A stretch of DNA of 25,579 bases from the NCBI GenBank assembly GCA_018609935.1, contig JAHENH010000074.1, positions 1-25,579 of the forward strand, read 5' to 3'. Each line of letters begins with the position of its first letter. The stretch's first letter is position 1. The DNA comes from Halobacteriales archaeon (GTDB lineage: Archaea; Halobacteriota; Halobacteria; Halorutilales; JAHENH01). This document shows positions 16,403 through 24,741 of the stretch, piece by piece. Below the pieces are notes generated by a model. It worked only from the letters and a program-made list of their open reading frames with translations, had not been told where the DNA came from and did no database searches. The position numbers and the translations under genes are program-made.

Positions 16403-17181
16403 AAGATAAAATCCCATCTATATGTTCAAAAATAGGTGAAAAGACCCAAGAAACAATTAAAGATATCTCTGGAACAGAACAGGCCTCTGAAATAGTAGAT
16501 ATGGGTGCCGATGGAACACCTACAACTATGATAGATCATATAGCGGAAAATATAGCGTTTGAAGTTTTAAAAGATTATAATCTAAGAGTTATTAGTGAAG
16601 AATCTGGAAAGGTAGTTTTTGGAGATCCAGAATACAACGTAATATTAGATCCTATAGATGGAACGTATAATTCAATTAGAAATGTTCCATTTTATACTAT
16701 ATCTATAGCCTTTACAGAAATAGATGAAGTTGAAGATATAATATATGGATATGTTAAAAATCTATCCTCTGGCTCCGAATATACTGCAAAACACAAAAAA
16801 GGATCATTCTATAATGACCAGAAGATACAGATAGAAGAAACCGATAAAGATGAAATATTAGTAAGTGGAAATCAAGATAAAATAAAAGAAAAAACATCGA
16901 AAAAACCAGATAAAAAAAATAAAGGAGGTGAAAAAAAGAAACTGCATACAAGAAAGCTAGGATGTGCAAGTCTAGAGATTTGTTTTATAGCACAAGGATG
17001 CTTCGATGCATTTCTAGAAGATCTTAGAATAGTTGACTTTGCAGCTGCAAAGCTTATATTAGAAGAATCCGGAGGAAAAATAACTAATTCAGAAGGTAAC
17101 AATTTAGAATTAAAACTACAACCAGACAAAAAAATAGAGATAATAGCTGGAACAAAAAACATACACAAAAAACTCATCTAA
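16399..17181 (+). CDS. Inositol monophosphatase / fructose-1,6-bisphosphatase family phosphatase
   Basis: This 260-residue protein belongs to the Mg-dependent, Li-sensitive phosphatase superfamily. Metal-site motifs are visible: ISEESG near 65-70 with the metal-binding Glu, and DPIDGTYN at 84-91. The C-terminal motif is IVDFAAAKLILEESGG at 211-226, where Asp213 takes the place of the Asp in the usual WDxAA; the Trp is replaced by Val. Archaeal members hydrolyse inositol 1-phosphate and often fructose 1,6-bisphosphate, serving inositol lipids or gluconeogenesis. The GTG start at 16399 overlaps the TGA of the upstream UPF0200 frame by four bases, which implies translational coupling. Residues 161-187 form a Lys-rich, low-complexity stretch that looks like an insertion and also contains an internal AGGAGGTGA at the DNA level. 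Confidence 0.88.
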   Translation: MKDKIPSICSKIGEKTQETIKDISGTEQASEIVDMGADGTPTTMIDHIAENIAFEVLKDYNLRVISEESGKVVFGDPEYNVILDPIDGTYNSIRNVPFYTISIAFTEIDEVEDIIYGYVKNLSSGSEYTAKHKKGSFYNDQKIQIEETDKDEILVSGNQDKIKEKTSKKPDKKNKGGEKKKLHTRKLGCASLEICFIAQGCFDAFLEDLRIVDFAAAKLILEESGGKITNSEGNNLELKLQPDKKIEIIAGTKNIHKKLI

Positions 17182-17277
17182 AAAAACAATAATACCGATA
17201 AGGAACTAATCAAGTTTTCTTCTATCTAAAAAATTAACCAATTCTCTATGACAGATTCAAAAAAAATAATGGAGGTT

Positions 17278-18531
17278 TTATTCTCTTTGTATAGATTCTG
17301 TAATAACAACTACTTCCACTGTTTTCCCAGTTCTTTGTTCTATTCTTTGTTTTATTTCACCCGGTTGTATTGAGGATCCCGCCCTTATTCTTACAGTTTC
17401 AGGTGATCTAAATAGAAATCCTTCATCATATTTATATTCAATTGAAATAATATCCGTATCTATTCCATCTAGTATTTCTTCTACGTTTCTCTGAAATTCA
17501 TCGTTTTGTCTTTGGTTTATTGTAGTTACAGTTAGAAATGATGTAAGCACTAAGACACCAGCTAGTAATAATATAATTCTTTGGATTGTAACTCTTTTAG
17601 CTATGTCTTCTTCATACCATAGTTCTGGTCTATACCCCTTTACCCATAAAGTCACAAGTCCTGCAAGATTTATTGAAAGTAGATTTACTAGAACCAATAT
17701 AAAGGATCCTAGTACTATGTTAAAGTCCAAATAAGCTATACCTAGTCCAACAGTAGCAGCAGGTGGAATAAGTGCGACAGCTATCATGACACCGACAAGT
17801 GCTGCACTCGCACCTGATGTTAAAGAAAGAGATCCTGCTATACCTGCACCTAAGGCTACAGCAAGCGATAGAATACCTGGATTTATACGTTCAGCTATTT
17901 GATTTATAACATAGAGATTTAATTCGGGTGCAATTACAACTCTAGCAACAGCTGCGAAAACTGTTGCACTAAATATCGATACTCCAACCCCTACAAACTG
18001 TGATTTAACCCCTTGAAAAAATAATTCATCATCTTTTATTACTGTTCCAACACTTGATGCCATTGCGGGACCTATCAAGGGTGCTATAACCATACTACCT
18101 ACAACTATAGAGGGACTATCTAAAATCAATCCAGCTGTAGCCACAATCGCACTAACAATAGTGAAAATAATATAATTAGAAGTGTTTCTTGAAAGACCTT
18201 CAGCTGTAGCTTTAAGTTCTTGTCTAGCTATACGTTCCGAATCATTTTCTTCCTCATCTTCTTTTTCTTCTTCTTTCTTTTCTTCGTATTTATCGGAGAC
18301 AATTGCTTCAGCTTCTAAAACATTTACATAACCTTCTTTTTCCACACCTACACCTCTTAATTTATCAAGCATGTCCTCAACTTCTTCAGTTTCAACAGGA
18401 AAGGTAACTACACTACCAAATTCCCGGCTAGATGTCTCATCTGTTACAGCAAAATCAACTTCCTCCCTCTCAAGTAATTCTATAACTTCTTCCGTTTTAT
18501 TTGAAGGAGTTATTACCTGAATTACACGCAA
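17278..18531 (-). CDS. DUF389 / TIGR00341 family integral membrane protein
   Basis: The 417-residue protein has a soluble N-terminal ferredoxin-like domain (about 1-78, opening MRVIQVITPSNKTEEVIELL), a highly acidic and Lys-rich linker (82-98), a membrane core with about six or seven spans between about 120 and 335, and a soluble C-terminal domain (about 340-417). The signatures GSMVIAPLIGPAMA at 145-158 and GVMIAVALIPPAATVGLG at 247-264 are typical of DUF389. Family members are widespread in archaea and bacteria; their role is not firmly known, and a transport or sensing role is a guess. The start is TTG at 18531: an in-frame TAA lies two codons upstream and no ATG is available before the conserved start. 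It diverges from the ABC exporter genes. Confidence 0.88.
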   Translation of the reverse strand: MRVIQVITPSNKTEEVIELLEREEVDFAVTDETSSREFGSVVTFPVETEEVEDMLDKLRGVGVEKEGYVNVLEAEAIVSDKYEEKKEEEKEDEEENDSERIARQELKATAEGLSRNTSNYIIFTIVSAIVATAGLILDSPSIVVGSMVIAPLIGPAMASSVGTVIKDDELFFQGVKSQFVGVGVSIFSATVFAAVARVVIAPELNLYVINQIAERINPGILSLAVALGAGIAGSLSLTSGASAALVGVMIAVALIPPAATVGLGIAYLDFNIVLGSFILVLVNLLSINLAGLVTLWVKGYRPELWYEEDIAKRVTIQRIILLLAGVLVLTSFLTVTTINQRQNDEFQRNVEEILDGIDTDIISIEYKYDEGFLFRSPETVRIRAGSSIQPGEIKQRIEQRTGKTVEVVVITESIQRE

Positions 18532-18609
18532 ATATTAACCCCTATATTTTATTATTAAATCTATTTATTATTTTATTATTTCTAAGTTCACCATATTCTA
18601 ATAGATCAA

Positions 18610-18647
18610 GCTATATAATGCTAAATAATTTTGTTTACCTATATAGC
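18610..18647. promoter_or_regulatory. Inverted GCTATATA / TATATAGC pair in the DUF389-ABC divergent gap
   Basis: Perfect 8-base arms at 18610-18617 and 18640-18647 face each other 30 bases apart (start to start). Each arm is TATA-like in one direction. One arm would lie about 55-60 bases before the ABC ATPase start and the other about 80 bases before the DUF389 start, so the pair could be a two-way promoter or a repressor site. Other TATA-like strings, such as TTAATATAG nearer the ABC gene, leave the promoter position open. Confidence 0.35.
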
Positions 18648-18700
18648 ACTCTATCTATTAATATAGAATATCTTTTTGGTTTTGGCTATCTATATTTGGT

Positions 18701-19630
18701 GTGTTAGCGATAAAGGTTGATGATCTCTATAAAAGTTATGGTGATGTCCAGGCACTTAATGGTATTTCTATGGAAATTGATGAGGGTGAATTTTTTGGGT
18801 TATTAGGGCCTAATGGTGCTGGTAAGACTACTTTTATAAATATTCTTGTAGGTCTCGCTAAGAAAGATTCCGGATGTGTGGAAGTTTTTGGTTATGATAT
18901 AGAAAAAGATTATAAAAAAGTTAGAGATATTATTGGTTTAGCTCCTCAAGAATTTAATGTAGATCGTTTTTTCCCTATAGAAGAGGTGTTAGCCCATAAG
19001 GCAGGATATCATGGAGTACCTAAAAAACAGGCTATGGTTAAAGCTAGAGATATACTGAAAACAGTTGGAATATATGATAAAAGAAAGACCTCTTTCCACC
19101 ATCTCTCTGGAGGTATGAAAAGAAGGTTAATACTTGCAAGAGCACTTGTTACAGATCCAGACCTACTTATTTTAGATGAACCAACAGCTGGTGTTGATGT
19201 TGAATTAAGACATGATTTATGGAGTCTAGTAAGAAAAATGAATGATGAAGGAATAACAGTATTGCTTACAACTCACTATATAGAAGAAGCTGAGAGGTTA
19301 TGTGATAGAGTTGCAATTATGGATGAAGGAAATATACTAAATATAGCTACACCTAAAGAACTTAAAAACCGTGGATCTGATATAATCCGGGTAAGATTAG
19401 ATAGACATCTGGAATATGATCCATCAATATTGTTTGATGGGGAAATTGAAGAAACATATACTGAAGGTGATGAAGTAGTTGTTAAAACTAAAAAAGGAGG
19501 GTCTATAACACCATCTATACTACGTAAACTAGAGGAAAAGGGATATAATGTAATAGATATAGAGGTAAATAGAGCTTCTCTAGAAGAGGTATTTGTGGAG
19601 ATGACAAGAAAGAAAACAAAAAATCAATAA
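18701..19630 (+). CDS. ABC transporter ATP-binding protein (DrrA-like exporter ATPase)
   Basis: This 309-residue protein is a complete ABC ATPase: Walker A GPNGAGKT at 36-43, Q-loop APQEFN near 81-86, signature LSGGMKRR at 135-142, Walker B LLILDEP at 155-161 followed by TAGVD, and the switch histidine in TTHYIEEAE (His192). After about residue 225 comes a C-terminal extension typical of exporter ATPases of the drug/polysaccharide/ABC-2 type. With the permease gene that follows it should form a membrane exporter driven by ATP; the substrate is unknown. The start is GTG at 18701, directly before conserved sequence, since no ATG is available. The permease gene begins 75 bases after the stop, so the two are probably co-transcribed. 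Confidence 0.94.
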   Translation: MLAIKVDDLYKSYGDVQALNGISMEIDEGEFFGLLGPNGAGKTTFINILVGLAKKDSGCVEVFGYDIEKDYKKVRDIIGLAPQEFNVDRFFPIEEVLAHKAGYHGVPKKQAMVKARDILKTVGIYDKRKTSFHHLSGGMKRRLILARALVTDPDLLILDEPTAGVDVELRHDLWSLVRKMNDEGITVLLTTHYIEEAERLCDRVAIMDEGNILNIATPKELKNRGSDIIRVRLDRHLEYDPSILFDGEIEETYTEGDEVVVKTKKGGSITPSILRKLEEKGYNVIDIEVNRASLEEVFVEMTRKKTKNQ

Positions 19631-19694
19631 TCATATTTTCTTAATAAGGAAAAATATGATATAGAAGATTTGTTTGTTTTTAGGTTTTATATAT

Positions 19695-19700
19695 AGGTGA
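19695..19700 (+). promoter_or_regulatory. Shine-Dalgarno sequence of the ABC-2 permease
   Basis: AGGTGA, complementary to the 16S rRNA 3' end, lies five bases before the ATG at 19706. It overlaps a GTG at 19697 that could be read as an alternative start three codons earlier. The spacing to the ATG is ideal and makes 19706 the preferred start. Confidence 0.6.
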
Positions 19701-19705
19701 ATAAT

Positions 19706-20467
19706 ATGATATCTAATGGTTTTAGAATGCTTTTAAGGCGGGAAATACTCAGGTATATTAGACGGCCTGGAAATACGTTTATGCCTCCATTTATAACAAA
19801 TATTTTGTATTTTTCAGTGTTTGGTGTTATTTTAGGGGATAGAATACAGGGATTCGAGGTTTCTTATGTTCTTTTTATTCTGCCTGGACTTGTTACTTTA
19901 GGTGCTGTATCGAATTCTTTTGAAAATTCTTCTTTTTCTATTTTTCATGGCAGGTGGGATAAATACATTGAAAATATCGTGTCATCCCCATTGTCTCATA
20001 CAGAGATAGCTCTAGCTTATATTTTATCAAGTGCTTTTAGAGGTATACTAGTTGGAATTATGATAGGTATAATTGGGCTATTCTTTGCTTCTGTAACTAT
20101 TGCAAATTTTTTCTATCTTATATCTTTTATTGTTGTTATAACTGTTTTATTCTCATCTTTTGGTGTTATAGGAGGTCTTTTCGCAAGGGAATATGAACAC
20201 ATAACTGTTATGAATCAATTTCTATTACAGCCTCTTGTCTTCTTTGGAGGTGTGTTTTATTCGATAGATACTTTACCACATTTATTGAGGTCATTGTCTC
20301 TCTTGAATCCAATGGTATATATGGTGAATGGTGTTCGTTACGGATTTCTAGGAGGTAATGTAGATGTAAGACCAGATATTTCTCTACTAATACTTGTAAT
20401 ACTCACAATATTTATACTAGTTTTGGATATATATCTATTTAAAAAAGGATACGGGATAGCAGACTAA
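19706..20467 (+). CDS. ABC-2 type transporter permease
   Basis: The 253-residue protein is the membrane partner of the ABC ATPase encoded just upstream. A short basic N-terminus (RMLLRREILRYIRRPG) is followed by six hydrophobic spans and the ABC-2 signature region with NPMVYMVNGVRYGFLGG near the C-terminus, after FGGVFYSIDTLP. These features match DrrB/NodJ-like permeases that export lipids, drugs or polysaccharides. No substrate can be assigned. The start at the ATG 19706 is supported by AGGTGA placed five bases before it. purM follows after 72 bases on the same strand and may be read from its own promoter. Confidence 0.9.
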   Translation: MISNGFRMLLRREILRYIRRPGNTFMPPFITNILYFSVFGVILGDRIQGFEVSYVLFILPGLVTLGAVSNSFENSSFSIFHGRWDKYIENIVSSPLSHTEIALAYILSSAFRGILVGIMIGIIGLFFASVTIANFFYLISFIVVITVLFSSFGVIGGLFAREYEHITVMNQFLLQPLVFFGGVFYSIDTLPHLLRSLSLLNPMVYMVNGVRYGFLGGNVDVRPDISLLILVILTIFILVLDIYLFKKGYGIAD

Positions 20468-20539
20468 AACTAATAAAACATTCAATATCTATTGTTTTTA
20501 GATATAGTTTTGATGGTTGGAGTATTAGAAAATATCTAA

Positions 20540-21481
20540 ATGGATTATGCTGAAGCTGGAGTTGATAGAGAAGCAAGTGAAGATACAGTTAATATAATAT
20601 CTGATATATTAAATATCAATACAGGATTTTCAGGGTTTTTTGAATTAGATGGTAAGAGATTTGGTCTTACTACTGATGGAGTTGGTACTAAGATATTGGT
20701 AGCTGAAGCTTTGGAGAATTATTCAACTATAGGTATTGATTGTATTGCGATGAATTCCAATGATTTAATTGCTGGTGGTCTAGAGCCTGTAGCATTTGTA
20801 GACTATATAGTTGTAGAAGAACCTGATAAAGATATTACAAGAGGAATAACTGAAGGTTTATCTATAGGTGCGGAAAAATCTGATATACAGATAGTTGGTG
20901 GAGAGCTAGCTGTAATGCCTGAAGTAGTCAATGGAATAGATATAGCTGGAGCAATGTTTGGAGTTCAAAGACAAGAAACTAGTGGTGAAATACAAAGTGG
21001 AGACTATATTGTAGGGTTTCCCTCTAATGGAATACATTCTAATGGTCTTACTCTCGCTAGAAAGATTTTAGACAATTCATATAGTGAAAACTTTTCAGAA
21101 CAAAAAACAATCGGCGAAGAACTCCTTGAACCAACCCGTATATATATCGAGATACTAGAGTTTATAAAAAACAAAGAAATCACAATTAATGGAATGTCCC
21201 ATATAACTGGAGGTGGATTTGAAAATCTAACAAGAATGGGTGATTACAGTTATGTATTAGAGGATCCACTACCAGTACCTAAAATTTTCAATATAATACA
21301 AAAACGGGGTGGTGTAGAAGATAGGGAGATGTATAAAACATTCAATATGGGTATGGGTTTTAGCTTGGTTACAGATTCTAAGGGTGCAGAAAAAATAACA
21401 TCTGATACAGACGGGGATATAGTGGGAAAAGTAAAACAAGGAAGTGGAGTAAAAATGATAGATAAAGACATAGAAATATAA
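20540..21481 (+). CDS. purM: Phosphoribosylformylglycinamidine cyclo-ligase (AIR synthetase)
   Basis: PurM closes the imidazole ring in purine synthesis, turning formylglycinamidine ribonucleotide into aminoimidazole ribonucleotide with ATP. Landmarks are the N-terminal YAEAGVD, the TDGVGTKILVAEAL segment near 50-63, MNSNDLIAGGLEP near 73-85, the ATP-binding VGGELAVMP region near 117-125, HSNGLTLARKIL near 170-181 and the C-terminal-domain HITGGGFENL near 223-232. At 313 residues it is shorter than bacterial PurM (about 345) because it begins straight at the DYAEAGVD motif and ends compactly; no key motif is missing. The ATG at 20540 is the natural start. The SAM synthetase gene follows after 27 bases, suggesting one transcript. 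Confidence 0.93.
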   Translation: MDYAEAGVDREASEDTVNIISDILNINTGFSGFFELDGKRFGLTTDGVGTKILVAEALENYSTIGIDCIAMNSNDLIAGGLEPVAFVDYIVVEEPDKDITRGITEGLSIGAEKSDIQIVGGELAVMPEVVNGIDIAGAMFGVQRQETSGEIQSGDYIVGFPSNGIHSNGLTLARKILDNSYSENFSEQKTIGEELLEPTRIYIEILEFIKNKEITINGMSHITGGGFENLTRMGDYSYVLEDPLPVPKIFNIIQKRGGVEDREMYKTFNMGMGFSLVTDSKGAEKITSDTDGDIVGKVKQGSGVKMIDKDIEI

Positions 21482-21508
21482 TTAAAGTATTATTTCTAAA
21501 GTTTGGAT

Positions 21509-22687
21509 ATGGAAAGTGTAGTCGAAGTAGAGGGGTTTCAAGAGACTATAAAAAATAAGGGAACTGAGATTGTAGAAAGAAAAGGACTAGGCCATCCTGA
21601 TTCTCTCTGTGATGGTATTGCTGAATCTATTAGTAGAGAACTGTCTAGACGCTATATAGAAGTTTTTGGTTCTGTTCTTCATCATAATACTGATGAGATA
21701 CAGCTGATAGCTGGTAGGTCTGAACCTAGTTTTGGAGGGGGTGAGTTAATTGAGCCGATACAGATTATTTTAGCTGGAAGAGCTACAAAACAAGTGGAGG
21801 GTAAAAGTATAGATATAGATAGGATTGCTAAACAGACTACATTAGATTATCTTGATAAAACTTTAGATGCTATAGATATAGATGAAGATGTCAAAGTTGA
21901 ATCTAGGATAGGTGAGGGGTCTACAGAGCTTAAGGAAGTTGTAGAGAGTAAAACACCTAGGGCTAACGATACTTCGTTTGGTGTGGGATATGCTCCCTTA
22001 TCTGAGACAGAAAATGTAGTGTTAGAGGTTGAAAAATCACTTCAAGAAGCAGATATGGATGGAGTAGGTGAGGATATAAAAGTTATGGGTAAAAGACATA
22101 AAGATTCTTTAGATTTAACAGTAGCAGTAGCTACTATTTCAAGATATATAGAAGACATTAATGAATATATTAGTTTAATAGATGAGGTGGAAAATCTTAT
22201 ATATTCAGTAGGTGAGAAAAATACTGGTTTAGATCTTGATGTAGAGGTAAATGTAGCGGATGAAATAAATAAAAACTCTATATATATGACTGAGATAGGT
22301 ACTAGTGCAGAGATGGGAGATGATGGAAGTGTAGGTAGAGGAAACAGGATTAATGGTCTTATAACTCCTTGTAGAAATATGAGTTTAGAGGCTGCGAGTG
22401 GAAAAAATCCATCCAGCCATATAGGTAAAGTATATAACCTTCTTTCACATGAAATAGCACAGAATATCGTTGATGAGATATCTGAGATAAATGAAGCAGT
22501 GATTAAGTTAGTCTCACAGATTGGAAGCCCGATAGATAAACCAAGTATAGCTTCTATACAAGTAAACACGAAAAATGGTGTTACTCCTACAATAAAGGAA
22601 AATACAAAAATAGTACTAGATGAAAACCTAGATAATATACAGGATTTAACTAAAAGATCAATAGAAGGTGAAATAAAAACATTTTAG
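21509..22687 (+). CDS. mat: Archaeal-type S-adenosylmethionine synthetase
   Basis: The enzyme makes S-adenosylmethionine from methionine and ATP, supplying methylation and the radical SAM enzymes, two of which are encoded in this window. It belongs to the archaeal MAT family, which has little overall similarity to bacterial MetK. Typical segments are IVERKGLGHPDSLCDGIAE near 21-39, the loop GRSEPSFGGGE, the VGRGNRINGLITP region, AASGKNP and HIGKVYN. At 392 residues the length is normal (about 400). I prefer the ATG at 21509; the frame opens two codons earlier with a TTG. The gene ends in TAG, whose bases overlap the TAA of the convergent phosphatase-superfamily gene by four positions. Confidence 0.94.
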   Translation: MESVVEVEGFQETIKNKGTEIVERKGLGHPDSLCDGIAESISRELSRRYIEVFGSVLHHNTDEIQLIAGRSEPSFGGGELIEPIQIILAGRATKQVEGKSIDIDRIAKQTTLDYLDKTLDAIDIDEDVKVESRIGEGSTELKEVVESKTPRANDTSFGVGYAPLSETENVVLEVEKSLQEADMDGVGEDIKVMGKRHKDSLDLTVAVATISRYIEDINEYISLIDEVENLIYSVGEKNTGLDLDVEVNVADEINKNSIYMTEIGTSAEMGDDGSVGRGNRINGLITPCRNMSLEAASGKNPSSHIGKVYNLLSHEIAQNIVDEISEINEAVIKLVSQIGSPIDKPSIASIQVNTKNGVTPTIKENTKIVLDENLDNIQDLTKRSIEGEIKTF

Positions 22688-23598
22688 CTTTCTGTTTTCT
22701 TTTCCTTTTTGTTGATTTCAACTATATCTCTGACAGCATTTTTTATATCAGCTACAGATTCTATGTTTTCTAGTATATCTGGTTGTGTAGCACCAAAAAA
22801 TGCAGAATGGGTATGGTCTCCATTTCTATGTCCATGATCAGAAATTACTATTACATCCCCATCTATAGTTGATCTTATTTTTTCAGTAACGGAACTGGCA
22901 TATTGATAGGCTCTTTTTTGTAAGTAACCATCTGTTGCTGGGGATATATGTCCTATTGTATCTAAAAATGGTATCCATAAAAATACTAGATCGTATCTAT
23001 CAACACAAGACTTTAATATTTCAATTCTTCTACCTACATCCCCCGTAAGTCTCTCTTCAAGTCTCTTTTCAGGTATTTTAGGCCTATATAGTAGTCCGCT
23101 GATACTTGGTTCCACTCTCAGAAATTCGGATTCATATTTCCATCCAGATTCCAGGCCTATCTGATCATCTTTTTCGGTTCTATAGTTCGGTATAGCTATA
23201 GACCTAGACTTATATCCATCAAATATTGTGTCGAGTCCTTGTTCCTTATACCACTCTGGATCCTTTTGGTCTAGCCCTACACCCATATTACGTAATGCAA
23301 GAGCAGCCAACAACCTAACACCCTCAGGGAGTCTTTTATGTAATGTGCCGCTTAGCCTTTCACCTAACGGAAGAGAGAGTTGCGCTCCCTCTTTTCCAGA
23401 TATAAGCTTTACCCCATGTTCACTTGGTTTTTTACCAGTTATTATAGTAGGCCATACCTCATAACTTTCCGGCCTACCAAGAACTTCATTATCAAATGTT
23501 TCTATTTCCTTATTATATGGAGAAAAGTTTTCAGAAAAACCAAGATCCCTAGACAAACGATGATCGAGTCCGTCCCAACCTAATATAACTGTACTCAT
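22684..23598 (-). CDS. Alkaline-phosphatase-superfamily phosphodiesterase/pyrophosphatase-like protein
   Basis: The 304-residue protein has the two-metal layout of the nucleotide pyrophosphatase/phosphodiesterase branch of the alkaline phosphatase superfamily. Asp9 lies in ILGWDGLD, the presumed nucleophile Thr51 lies in VWPTIITG followed by KKPSEHGV, a later Asp/His pair lies in FLDTIGHI, and the last metal ligands lie in ISDHGHRNGD and HTHSAF. No signal peptide is visible, so it is probably cytoplasmic. The substrate could be a nucleotide sugar, a phosphodiester or 2,3-bisphosphoglycerate-like compound, but none can be assigned. The ATG at 23598 gives a family-like start; a TTG at 23631 would add 11 hydrophobic residues that look untranslated. 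It converges on the SAM synthetase gene with a four-base overlap of the stop codons. Confidence 0.85.
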   Translation of the reverse strand: MSTVILGWDGLDHRLSRDLGFSENFSPYNKEIETFDNEVLGRPESYEVWPTIITGKKPSEHGVKLISGKEGAQLSLPLGERLSGTLHKRLPEGVRLLAALALRNMGVGLDQKDPEWYKEQGLDTIFDGYKSRSIAIPNYRTEKDDQIGLESGWKYESEFLRVEPSISGLLYRPKIPEKRLEERLTGDVGRRIEILKSCVDRYDLVFLWIPFLDTIGHISPATDGYLQKRAYQYASSVTEKIRSTIDGDVIVISDHGHRNGDHTHSAFFGATQPDILENIESVADIKNAVRDIVEINKKEKKTES

Positions 23599-24209
23599 AA
23601 ATAAAATAAAAACACAAAAATATAAAAACAATTCTCAAAACTATAACAAAAATAGATATCTCATATAGAGTTCATAATAAAGAAAAATATATTATTTTAC
23701 ATGATATGATATTATAACTAGTATACTATCTAACTCCAGAAAGTGTAATAAGATAATGGGTGATACCTTCTAAATAAATATTTTCACGGTTTGAATTAGT
23801 TGTAGAATAAAGACGTGTTGTGTATTTTTAGTTTATTTAGTTATAGAGATGGGGAATTACACATAAATCCTTAAAAAAGAGGGATATCCTACATCCACCC
23901 AACTAGATGTTAGGTTAACTGTAATATCATTATCCTAGATTAACAATAGTATTATCTAATATAATAAAATAAACAAAATATATTATATTTATTTATATTT
24001 ATTACAGCTACGGTAACATCATTCTACACTAAAAACAACAATTTTTATAACTAACGATAATATTTTAGACATCTATTTTTTATTATATAGATGAAACAAG
24101 ATATAAAAAAATACTATGAATCCAAAAAATAGCAACAAAAAGAAAGAAAAAATATAGAAAGATAAAGAATCCACAAGAATAAAATACACTAAAAATATCT
24201 TATTTATAT
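23599..24209. other. Gene-free AT-rich stretch of 611 bases
   Basis: No frame of useful length, tRNA fold or rRNA is seen here. The only start-to-stop frame I noticed is a 13-codon one at 24091-24132 (MKQDIKKYYESKK), without a ribosome-binding site. The middle part contains a GGATATCC palindrome near 23881-23890 and a more G/C-containing patch at about 23850-23960 that could belong to a small RNA. The rest is A/T runs. The left end holds the promoter region of the phosphatase-superfamily gene and the right end lies beyond the 3' end of a pilin gene. Confidence 0.6.
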
Positions 24210-24695
24210 CTATACTGTTTTTTGTGAGTTAAAAAATACCGTGTTTGTTTGAGTATCTATTAATTTTATATTAACTCTATCCCCTGTACTTAAACCACCT
24301 ATCTCACTATCATAATCTACAACCTCTGTATTTCCGTCACCACCCCAGTCGACAGTGTTGTCGTCAACATCAATAATTGCTTTATTCCCTACAGTAAAAT
24401 CAACATTAGAACTAGATGTTATTATGTCTGTGTCGCCTCCCTCTGTAATTACAATCCGTGTTTGTACTAAGTTTATTCCATCTCCCCCATCATGTGTCAG
24501 ATTAATTTTTTCACTTGATGGATTAAGCTCCACAGTCAATGTCGATCTAGGAGGGCTATAGGTATCTCCACTAAAACCTAAAACAAATGCCCCTATAGTT
24601 GTAGCTAATATCACTGTAATTGCAACCATCAGTATAACTGCTATAACTGGAGAAACAGCTTGCTCCTCAACATACTTCTCATCTTCACAAAACAT
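24210..24695 (-). CDS. Type IV pilin-like protein with acidic signal region
   Basis: The 161-residue protein has the archaeal pilin N-terminal domain: [25 protein letters not shown] begins at residue 13 and would form the core helix of a pilus after cleavage by a prepilin peptidase before or near the AVSPV sequence. The rest is a beta-rich domain with HDGGDGINLVQTRIVIT, VDWGGDGNTE and VFFNSQKT, all shared with the pilin encoded next to it. The leader (12 residues, MFCEDEKYVEEQ) carries five acidic and one basic residue, whereas pilin leaders are usually basic. It is co-directional with the second pilin gene (46-base gap), lies at the 3' side of it, and may be co-transcribed. Assembly into a pilus or adhesin is inferred. 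Confidence 0.88.
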   Translation of the reverse strand: MFCEDEKYVEEQAVSPVIAVILMVAITVILATTIGAFVLGFSGDTYSPPRSTLTVELNPSSEKINLTHDGGDGINLVQTRIVITEGGDTDIITSSSNVDFTVGNKAIIDVDDNTVDWGGDGNTEVVDYDSEIGGLSTGDRVNIKLIDTQTNTVFFNSQKTV

Positions 24696-24741
24696 ATATT
24701 TATTTCTATTTCAAAAAATTATTTCTTAAATATAACTTTAT

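Noticed and set aside
18501..18707. 68-codon plus-strand frame before the ABC ATPase gene
   Set aside because: It covers the AT-rich promoter gap and part of the antisense of DUF389. It is hydrophobic only because of T-rich codons and has no start signal.
24091..24132. 13-codon frame MKQDIKKYYESKK
   Set aside because: It is too short, has no ribosome-binding site and no recognised relative. It may be chance in A-rich DNA.
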